DNA of 64,000 nt from CAYHPY01 sp964358485 (GTDB lineage: Bacteria > Elusimicrobiota > Elusimicrobia > UBA1565 > UBA9628), in NCBI GenBank assembly GCA_964358485.1, contig CAYHPY010000004.1, forward strand, positions 1-64,000, given 5' to 3'. A model generated the notes under the pieces. It was not told where the DNA came from and made no database searches. It saw only the letters and a list, made by a program, of their open reading frames with translations. This document shows positions 58,209 through 64,000 of the stretch, in pieces; the stretch's first letter is position 1; each line of letters starts with the position of its first letter. A program made the translations under genes and the position numbers.

Positions 58209-58472
58209 GTGGCGCTCGACCTAACGGCAGGTCGAGCGCTGAAAAAAACACCCGCGAATTTTAACCGAGATTTTCAGGTTTGGCATTACGCCGTGAGTCA
58301 TTCACAGCTTCTCCTGCGGAGCGTGAAGGGGAATAAACACAAGACTCGCATCGACGTGCTGTTCAAAGGCGTCGACCTGGTCCATATTCCCACGAACTTT
58401 TCCGGGCAAGTTTCTCTCGTTCGCTTTGGCTTGGAATGCTCCACCCGCGCATTCGTTCGGGATTTGAACTGA
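58209..58472 (+). CDS. Small hypothetical protein in repeat-flanked cassette
   Basis: 87 residues if started at GTG 58209; the frame is open from 58080. The part from about 58270 looks like real protein: DFQVWHYAVSHSQLLLRS, RIDVLFKGVDLVHIPTNF. It recalls short hypothetical proteins with a W-x-Y-x3-HSQLLLRS pattern known from several phyla, function unknown. Base composition is clearly less GC-rich than all neighbours, in keeping with recent arrival. The true start is uncertain and the gene could be a 5'-truncated remnant. Confidence 0.45.
   Translation: MALDLTAGRALKKTPANFNRDFQVWHYAVSHSQLLLRSVKGNKHKTRIDVLFKGVDLVHIPTNFSGQVSLVRFGLECSTRAFVRDLN
58212..58239. repeat. Perfect 11-bp hairpin
   Basis: GCGCTCGACCT (58212-58222), loop AACGGC, AGGTCGAGCGC (58229-58239), then TGAAAAAAAC. 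Third strong stem in the left part of the cassette, overlapping the proposed GTG start region. Confidence 0.7.
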
Positions 58473-58491
58473 GTAGGCAATGTCTCCAACG

Positions 58492-58536
58492 ACAAAATCA
58501 CCTCCGCCGCGGAGGTGATTTTGTCGTTGAGGACAA
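58492..58536. repeat. 45-bp palindromic repeat, right copy
   Basis: Together with CAAC to the left and GTTG inside its right arm, the palindrome here extends to about 27 bp per arm with two mismatches (58483-58536). Direct repeat of 58087-58131, 405 bases apart start to start. Confidence 0.85.
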
Positions 58537-58550
58537 TACGCGTCGGCCCG

Positions 58551-58793
58551 TCAAAGCGTCCGGTGGGTGCCGTCGCAGTACGGCTTCTTGCCCGACCGCC
58601 GGCAGCCGCACCAGGCCACCTTCTGGGCTTCCTTGAATTCCACGGGGACCGGGACGATCCCGGTGTTCATGCGCGCGTGGGAACCGTCGCAGTAGGGCTG
58701 CTTCTGGGAATGGCCGCAGGCGCACCAGGCCTTTTTCCCGGCGGGCTCCTCCCGGACGTAGGGGGCCTTCTGATCCATCTTCGGTTCGCTCAT
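58551..58793 (-). CDS. Double CDGSH iron-sulfur protein
   Basis: 80 residues with two CDGSH sites. Ligands Cys24, Cys26, Cys35, His39 and Cys62, Cys64, Cys73, His77; each ends in PYCDGSH or PYCDGTH. Each should bind a [2Fe-2S] cluster with 3-Cys/1-His. Redox or cluster-transfer role in the cytoplasm. Convergent with the cassette on its right repeat side. Confidence 0.95.
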   Translation of the reverse strand: MSEPKMDQKAPYVREEPAGKKAWCACGHSQKQPYCDGSHARMNTGIVPVPVEFKEAQKVAWCGCRRSGKKPYCDGTHRTL

Positions 58794-58859
58794 CTTTTCT
58801 CCCGGGGACGCGGCTCCGAACTTGAGCCTCCGCCGGGGTTATTATACAATAGACCCGAC

Positions 58860-58930
58860 GCGGGCGTAGTTCAATGGTAGAATGGGAGCTTCCCAAGCTC
58901 TAGACGTGGGTTCGATTCCCATCGCCCGCT
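58860..58930 (+). tRNA. tRNA-Gly (anticodon CCC)
   Basis: Cloverleaf: acceptor GCGGGCG/CGCCCGC, D arm AGTTCAATGGTAGAAT, anticodon stem GGAGC/GCTCT around loop TTCCCAA (anticodon CCC), T arm GGGTTCGATTCCC. Discriminator T at 58930; CCA is not encoded. A -10-like TACAAT lies at 58845-58850. Confidence 0.94.
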
Positions 58931-58942
58931 CTCGATTTCCCG

Positions 58943-61024
58943 GTGTTCTTTTCCGTCCTCTCGGCTTTTTTCCTCGGCGCGGGCCCCGCCCGCGCGGCCA
59001 CTCCCCCAGACGCCCAGGCGTTGATCGCCGAGGGCCATTCCCTTTACCAGCGTGGACGGTCCCGGGACGCCCTCCTGGCCTATCGGCGGGCGGTTAAATT
59101 AGATTCCGAAGCGGTTGCGGGCTGGATCAACGGGGCCGTCCTCTTGGAAGACCTCGGCCAGCCCAAGGAAGCCCGGAAGTGGTGGAGCCGCGCCGCCTCC
59201 CTGACCTCGGACCCCGAGGTGGGCGTTCAGGTCGGCTGGGCGGGCCTGGCAGCGGACGATCTCGCTGGAGCCCGCAAGGCCCTGGAGTCTGCCTTAGCCC
59301 GCGCGCCGGAAGACCCCTTGGCCCTGCTCGGCCTGGCCCGGGTGCGCCTCGGCGGGCCCAAGCCCGACCCGGAAGCGGCCCTGCCCCTGCTCGATCGGGC
59401 GGCCAGGAACGCCCCCTTGTTGACTTTGATCCCCTTCTGGCAGGGGATCGCCAACGGCAAGTTGGGCCGCAACGGCCCGGAAATCGAGGGCTACCGGAAG
59501 AGCGTCGCGGGGGACTCCTATTTTTTCGAGGGACGGGAGGCCCTGGGGCAGGCTCATCTGCGGGAAAGCCGGTTCAATGAGGCCTGGCGGCAATTCAGCC
59601 GGATTCTGGACGCCGACCCCCGGAACAAGCGATTTCGGGCCTTGATCGAGAAACTCCGTCCGCGTTTGACCAAGAATCCCTCGGAAATCCGCCCCTCGTC
59701 GACGCGGGAAGCCCCGGATTGGGGGCAGGCCGACGAGGGCAAGGGAAGCCTGCCGATTCTCCGCGTGGGAATCGGGACCACCCCCATGGGGCGTCCCCTG
59801 CCCCGGCAATTGGTGACCTTCTCGCCGCGGACTTCGTTCTGGCTGGCCGACGCCCGGACCGGCCGGCGGCTGATTCCCGGCAAGGCCGGGGAAGCCTGGC
59901 AGGCGACGGTCCGGATCGTGAAAAAACGGGCGATGCTGGACATCACGGACCCCTCGGGGAAAAGCCGCCTCCGGCGCCGGGAGTCCGTCCTCATCCGCCC
60001 CGACTCCCCGAACGAGGGCTTCACCGTCCTCAAGGACATCCCCTATGCCCGGGGCTCCCAATGGACCGGAGTCGCCGACAAAGTGGTGCGGGGGGACCTG
60101 GAACTTTCCCTTTGGGCGGGCGGGCGCTCCCTGCGGCTGGTCAATTGGATCGATCTGGAAAATTACACCCACGGAGTCGTCTCCGCGGAGATGCCCGTCC
60201 AATCCCCCTTGGAGGCCTTGAAAGCCCAGGGCGTCATGGCCCGGGGACACGCGCTCTACATCAAAACCATGACCCGCCGCCACCGCAAGGACGGCTACGA
60301 TCTCTGCGACGAACAGCACTGCCAGGTTTACGGCGGAGTCCGCTACGAAAGCGCCAGGTCCCGGGCGGCGGTGGCGGCCACCCGGGGAAAAATCCTGACA
60401 TATAAGGGAAGGCCCGCCCACGTCATCTATTCCTCCAACTGCGGGGGCCGCACGCAGAGCGGACGGGACGTGGGCTGGGGGGACGTTCCCTATTGGGTCG
60501 GGATCGTCGATTCTCCCGAGGCGTCCGACGTCCCGCGCGCGCCCTGGGACTTCCGGCGCTGGCTCCAAGCCTCGCCCCAGGCCTATTGCAAGCCTTCCGC
60601 CTATGTCCACTCCTCCCATTTCCGCTGGACGCGGGTCATCCCCGTCAAGGATCTTGAGGACAAGCTCCGCCGCAAGAAAAACCTAGGGCGGCTTTTGTCG
60701 GTCGCGGTCGAGCGCCGTTCGCCGGCGGGCAACGCGCTTGCCCTCAAGCTCACCGGGAGCAAGGGGACCCTGCGCGTCGATTCCGAGCTCAGCATCCGCG
60801 GCATGCTGGGCACCGGTTCCTTAAGAAGCACCCTGTTTTTCATCCGGCCGGAGGCCGACGCCGCCGGCCGTCTCGAACGCCTCGTGCTCCATGGGGGGGG
60901 CTGGGGCCACGGAGTCGGCCTTTGCCAGTCGGGCGCCATGGGCCGGGCCGAGGCCGGAGAGCCCTTCGAGGCCATCGTCAAGGCTTATTTTCCCGGGACC
61001 GAACTGGGCTCCCTGAAATATTGA
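58943..61024 (+). CDS. TPR protein with SpoIID/LytB amidase-enhancer domain
   Basis: 693 residues from GTG 58943, 12 bases after tRNA-Gly. Signal peptide (FFLGAGPARA), TPR-like repeats (about 25-240; SLYQRGRSRDALLAYRRAVK), linker, then the SpoIID domain (about 375-690): LVNWIDLENYTHGVVSAEMP, ALKAQGVMARGHALYIK, VIYSSNCGGRTQ and the final GGGWGHGVGLCQSGAMGRAEAG. SpoIID-type proteins cut or help cut denuded peptidoglycan glycans; in non-sporulating bacteria they serve division or wall remodelling. It may be transcribed with the tRNA. Confidence 0.92.
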   Translation: MFFSVLSAFFLGAGPARAATPPDAQALIAEGHSLYQRGRSRDALLAYRRAVKLDSEAVAGWINGAVLLEDLGQPKEARKWWSRAASLTSDPEVGVQVGWAGLAADDLAGARKALESALARAPEDPLALLGLARVRLGGPKPDPEAALPLLDRAARNAPLLTLIPFWQGIANGKLGRNGPEIEGYRKSVAGDSYFFEGREALGQAHLRESRFNEAWRQFSRILDADPRNKRFRALIEKLRPRLTKNPSEIRPSSTREAPDWGQADEGKGSLPILRVGIGTTPMGRPLPRQLVTFSPRTSFWLADARTGRRLIPGKAGEAWQATVRIVKKRAMLDITDPSGKSRLRRRESVLIRPDSPNEGFTVLKDIPYARGSQWTGVADKVVRGDLELSLWAGGRSLRLVNWIDLENYTHGVVSAEMPVQSPLEALKAQGVMARGHALYIKTMTRRHRKDGYDLCDEQHCQVYGGVRYESARSRAAVAATRGKILTYKGRPAHVIYSSNCGGRTQSGRDVGWGDVPYWVGIVDSPEASDVPRAPWDFRRWLQASPQAYCKPSAYVHSSHFRWTRVIPVKDLEDKLRRKKNLGRLLSVAVERRSPAGNALALKLTGSKGTLRVDSELSIRGMLGTGSLRSTLFFIRPEADAAGRLERLVLHGGGWGHGVGLCQSGAMGRAEAGEPFEAIVKAYFPGTELGSLKY

Positions 61025-61052
61025 CTTAACAGCGATAAGGTATGATTCGACG

Positions 61053-61706
61053 ATGAGATTCTCGCTGGCGGGCCTGGCGGCGGCGGCGCTTTTGGCCGGC
61101 TGCGCCGGGACCATCCCGCGCCGGGATTATGGACCCGACTCGGGCCTTTCGGCGGTCATTCTCGGGGGAAAAATCATCCTTCCCGCCGGAGAGAGCCGGG
61201 AAGGATCCATCGCCATCAACCTGGAGGGCGACGGCGGCCGGCAAGCGTCCACCTACCGGCTTCCCCTGGAGGTCGGCCGCGCGAAGCTGTTTCTCATCGA
61301 GCCCGGCGATTACCGCCTCCTTCCGACCCGGTCGATTTTCGGTTTCCGGCGGGATTCCATCTCCGTCGAACTCGAGGGGAGAACCCTTTCGGTTCCCTTT
61401 TCCCGCGAAATCCTCCGCCGCCCCGCGATGACCATCCGTTCCAAAAAGGCCCACTCCCTCGGCGTGCTGGTCATAAAAATCAACACGGCCCTCCCGGGCC
61501 AGCCCGCGTCCATCACCGCCAGCCTCGACGACGGCCCCGCCGCGCGCCGGAGCGCGGTTCAGGAAATCATCCGGGAAATGATGGACCCCAATTCGACCGT
61601 CGAAGAACGCGAGACCGCGATCCTTTGGGCCAAACCCCTCGACGACATCCTGAGCGCCATCATGGCCGAGCCGGAACGCCGGCCGACTTTCAAGCCCTCC
61701 CCGTGA
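61053..61706 (+). CDS. Lipoprotein of unknown function
   Basis: 217 residues. Lipobox LLAGC (Cys17). Beta-rich middle part (ESREGSIAINLEGDGG, FLIEPGDYRLLPTRS). No family recognised. A TATGAT -10 ends 6 bases before the ATG. Coupled to the kinase gene that follows (GTGA). Confidence 0.75.
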   Translation: MRFSLAGLAAAALLAGCAGTIPRRDYGPDSGLSAVILGGKIILPAGESREGSIAINLEGDGGRQASTYRLPLEVGRAKLFLIEPGDYRLLPTRSIFGFRRDSISVELEGRTLSVPFSREILRRPAMTIRSKKAHSLGVLVIKINTALPGQPASITASLDDGPAARRSAVQEIIREMMDPNSTVEERETAILWAKPLDDILSAIMAEPERRPTFKPSP

Positions 61707-62494
61707 AACGCGCCGGAATCGACATCGGCGGAACTTGGCTCCGCTGCTCCATCCAGGATTGCGGCACCGGACGCGTGCGCCGCTCCCGCCGCCCGGCCCC
61801 GGCCCCGGGGGCATGGCGAAGGGCCGTAGCCCCCCTGTTGGGACCGGCGCCCCTGAACGCCCTGACCGTCGGCTCCACCGGCGTCTGGACCGCCGCCCAG
61901 CGACGCCGCGCCCGGGAGAGCCTCAAAGGGCTGGCCCGCGCCGTCCGGGTGCTTCCCGACCTCGAACTGGCCCACGCCGCCGCTTTCGCGGGGGGCTCAG
62001 GGGTCCTGGTCCTGGCGGGAACAGGTTCGGTCGCCCTGGCCCAAGGCCGCGACGGAAAACTCCGGCGGGCGGGAGGCTGGGGACCGCTTTTGGGCGACGA
62101 AGGCTCGGCGTTCTGGATCGGAAAACGGGCCCTGGCCGATCCCGCCCTGAGCCGGACGTTGAAGCTTCCTTCTCCCCTGGAGCTGGCCCACGGCGATTTT
62201 CCCGTCCGCCGGGTCGCCGCCCTAGCCCGCCGGGTGCTGGAAGCCGCCCCGGGAAATCCCCGGGCCGCGCGCTTGGTCCGGGAAGCCGCCGGAAAGCTCG
62301 CGGAGCTGGCCGTCGAGACGGCCGCGGGCCTCTTCCCGGGACGCGGACCCGTGCCCGTCTCCTGGCATGGGGGCGTTATGCAAAACCCATATCTCCGCGA
62401 GCATTTCGCCCTGGCCCTCGGCCGGAGGTTCCCCCGTGCCGCCCTGCGCCCGCCCCTGATGGATCCGGATTTGGCCGGAGCCCTCCTCGTTTAA
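61703..62494 (+). CDS. BadF/BadG-type sugar kinase (N-acetylglucosamine kinase-like)
   Basis: 263 residues from GTG 61703. ASKHA-fold ATP motifs: AGIDIGGTWLRC at the start, VLAGTGSVALA, GGWGPLLGDEGSAFWIG, and SWHGGVMQNPYLREHF near the end. Closest pattern is the BadF/BcrA group with glucosamine or GlcNAc kinases; the exact sugar is inferred. Confidence 0.85.
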   Translation: MKRAGIDIGGTWLRCSIQDCGTGRVRRSRRPAPAPGAWRRAVAPLLGPAPLNALTVGSTGVWTAAQRRRARESLKGLARAVRVLPDLELAHAAAFAGGSGVLVLAGTGSVALAQGRDGKLRRAGGWGPLLGDEGSAFWIGKRALADPALSRTLKLPSPLELAHGDFPVRRVAALARRVLEAAPGNPRAARLVREAAGKLAELAVETAAGLFPGRGPVPVSWHGGVMQNPYLREHFALALGRRFPRAALRPPLMDPDLAGALLV

Positions 62495-62500
62495 TATACT
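62495..62500 (+). promoter_or_regulatory. -10 element of rpiB
   Basis: TATACT ends 6 bases before GTG 62507. No ribosome site is seen, so rpiB is probably read from a leaderless message. Confidence 0.5.
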
Positions 62501-62506
62501 GTCTTT

Positions 62507-62971
62507 GTGAGAATCGCGCTGGGCGCCGACCACGGCGGCTGGGAACTCAAGGCCCTCCTCGGCCCGGAGCTCGAGAAATGGGGGCACACCGTCCTCAACC
62601 AGGGCGTCGACGGCCCCGCCGCGGCCGATTATCCGGATTACGCCCGCAAGGTCGCCGAAGCCGTGACCCGCGGGGCTGCCGAGCGCGGCATCATGATCTG
62701 CGGCAGCGGCGTGGGCGCCTGCGTGGCCGCCAACAAGGTCCCCGGAATCCGGGCGGGCCTTTGCCACGACACCTTCTCGGCCCGGCAAGGCGTGGAGGAC
62801 GACGACGTCAACGTCCTGTGCCTGGGCGCGCGGGTCGTGGGTTCGGAGCTGGCCAAGGAGATCGTCAAGGCTTGGCTGGCCGCGCGTTTTTCGAACGCCG
62901 AGCGGCACCTCCGGCGGCGCGACAAAGTCATCGCCATGGAGCGGGAATTCGGCGGGGCGCGGCCGCGATGA
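62507..62971 (+). CDS. rpiB: Ribose-5-phosphate isomerase B
   Basis: 154 residues from GTG 62507. Motifs RIALGADHGGWELK, DYPDYARKVAEAV, GIMICGSGVGACVAANKVPGI (in part) and CHDTFSARQGVEDDDVNVL contain the active-site Cys and His residues. Interconverts ribose- and ribulose-5-phosphate. Coupled to pgi (ATGA) and functionally linked to the split transketolase and rpe. Confidence 0.96.
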   Translation: MRIALGADHGGWELKALLGPELEKWGHTVLNQGVDGPAAADYPDYARKVAEAVTRGAAERGIMICGSGVGACVAANKVPGIRAGLCHDTFSARQGVEDDDVNVLCLGARVVGSELAKEIVKAWLAARFSNAERHLRRRDKVIAMEREFGGARPR

Positions 62972-64000
62972 AGACCGATGGTGCCCCAGGCTGGACCGCC
63001 CTTCAAAACGCGAATTTTTCGGAACGGCTCCGCGGGAAAGATCCGTCCCTCTGGTCCGCCGAAAAGGCGGCCCAGAAATCGATCCGCAACAGCCTGGGCT
63101 GGGTGACGGTCCCCGAGGCCATGGCGGCCGGCCTGGGAACGATCCGTTCCTTCGTCTCCGAGGTTCGCTCCGCCGGCATCCACGACGCGGTCGTGCTCGG
63201 GATGGGGGGCTCGAGCCTGGCCTGCGAGGTCTTCCGCTCAGCCTTTCCCGCCGTCCCCGGAATGCCCCGCCTGCATGTCCTGGACACCATCAGCCCCGGA
63301 GCCGCGGCAAGGCTGGAGCGGGAGTTGGACCTGGCCCGGACCCTGTTCATCGTTTCCAGCAAATCCGGCTCCACCATCGAACCGAACTGCCTCCTGGCCC
63401 ATTTCGAAAAGCGCGTCGAACGCCTCCCCGGGCCCTCCGGGGCGCGCTTTTGCGCCATCACCGACCCGGGAACCTCCCTGGAAAAATACGCCCGGGAACG
63501 GAATTTCCGCAAAGTCTTCCTCAATCCCGCCGACATCGGAGGGCGCTATTCCGCCCTTTCTTATTTCGGGCTGGTCCCCGCGGCCCTCATGGGAGTCGAA
63601 ATCGAGCGGCTCCTGGATCACGCCCGCCGGGCGATGCGCCAACCCGAGGAAGGCCTGCGCCTGGGAGCGGCCCTCGGCGACGCGGCCCGGGCGGGACGAG
63701 ACAAGCTCAGCCTCTCCACCTCCCCGAAGCTGGCGGCTTTCGGGCTCTGGGTCGAACAGCTCGTCGCCGAATCCACCGGCAAGCAAGGCCGCGGCATCCT
63801 GCCGGTCCTGGAGACGCCTCCCGAAAATGACCCGGGGGACCGGCTCTTCGTCCGCGTGGCGCTGGAGGCCGACGCCGACCCCGAAGGGAAAAAACGATTG
63901 TCCGCCCTCCTGGGATCGGCCCCCGCGCCCACGCGCTTTCTCCTTTCCGACCCCCACGAGCTCGGGGCGCAATTTTTCCTTTGGGAGGCGGCGACCGCCG
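62968..64000 (+). CDS. pgi: Glucose-6-phosphate isomerase, N-terminal part (cut by window end)
   Basis: 344 residues are present with no stop; the gene continues to the right. SIS-domain sugar isomerase: AVVLGMGGSSLACEVFR, FIVSSKSGSTIEPN and NPADIGGRYSALSYFGLVPAAL (in part). The opening WTALQNANFSERLRGKDPSL followed by LGWVTVP is the kind of linker found in the PGI half of transaldolase-PGI fusions, but here the ATG in the rpiB stop makes a stand-alone protein. Confidence 0.92.
   Translation, partial: MKTDGAPGWTALQNANFSERLRGKDPSLWSAEKAAQKSIRNSLGWVTVPEAMAAGLGTIRSFVSEVRSAGIHDAVVLGMGGSSLACEVFRSAFPAVPGMPRLHVLDTISPGAAARLERELDLARTLFIVSSKSGSTIEPNCLLAHFEKRVERLPGPSGARFCAITDPGTSLEKYARERNFRKVFLNPADIGGRYSALSYFGLVPAALMGVEIERLLDHARRAMRQPEEGLRLGAALGDAARAGRDKLSLSTSPKLAAFGLWVEQLVAESTGKQGRGILPVLETPPENDPGDRLFVRVALEADADPEGKKRLSALLGSAPAPTRFLLSDPHELGAQFFLWEAATA

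Noticed and set aside
58087..58536. Integron gene cassette with attC sites
   Set aside because: The palindromes have AAC/GTT at the stem edges, but the full RYYYAAC/GTTRRRY boxes do not match, no bulged bases are seen and no integrase is near. Kept as an unnamed cassette-like segment.

Overview
The window is GC-rich, tightly packed bacterial DNA. Gene starts usually overlap the preceding stop (ATGA, GTGA, TAATG). The best guess at source is a free-living Elusimicrobiota-like or other deep-branching didermic bacterium. Reasons: two PorV-like outer-membrane proteins, one co-transcribed with a large Fn3/LamG protein that ends in a FlgD-like sorting-type domain; several lipoproteins; no flagellar, CRISPR or phage genes. 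This assignment is inference; no 16S rRNA gene lies in the window.

Layout. 1-4430: a cut-off P-type ATPase, a lipoprotein, tRNA-His(GTG), a TPR protein, an FNR-like regulator, an FNR-type box and a small gene encoding three near-identical Cys-loop peptides. 4465-7251 (-): nucleoside salvage (pnp, deoA, upp). 7298-9068 (+): split transketolase. 9052-18083 (-): a long housekeeping run (EIIA-like protein, APC permease, def, fmt, PASTA protein, rpe, rpsP, khpA, trmD, rplS, rnhB, yraN, HTH protein) in which rimM is missing. 18114-20776 (+): hemD, inositol phosphatase, TSUP exporter and partner. 20773-22850 (-): PorV-like protein and a Pro/Ala-rich envelope protein. 22913-28901 (+): a secreted flavoprotein with a haem-c motif, a caspase-like protease, a phosphopantetheinyl transferase and a carboxyltransferase. 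28974-36009: response regulator, SAM-fold membrane protein, M28 peptidase, GH-like protein and hypotheticals.

36105-50592 (+) reads as one transcription unit of about 14.5 kb for peptide uptake: a RAM-domain sensor, OppD, OppF, an OPT transporter, three tandem peptide-binding proteins, OppB, OppC, an acyl-CoA ligase and a CCA-adding-type nucleotidyltransferase. 50627-54336: Fn3/LamG cargo plus PorV. 54371-58068: epimerase, aquaporin, leucyl aminopeptidase, folE. 58087-58536: a cassette-like segment between two copies of a 45-bp palindromic repeat. 58551-64000: CDGSH protein, tRNA-Gly(CCC), TPR-SpoIID protein, lipoprotein, sugar kinase, rpiB and pgi (cut by the window end). With tkt and rpe, these last genes supply much of the non-oxidative pentose phosphate pathway.

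Most unusual signals: (1) the triple-loop peptide gene beside an FNR-like regulator and FNR-type box; (2) a 12-bp-arm hairpin kept by a paired base change inside three paralogous binding-protein genes; (3) other palindromes inside or between genes; (4) the repeat-flanked cassette; (5) many promoters placed so close to the start codon that leaderless mRNAs are expected; (6) likely ATT and CTG start codons.
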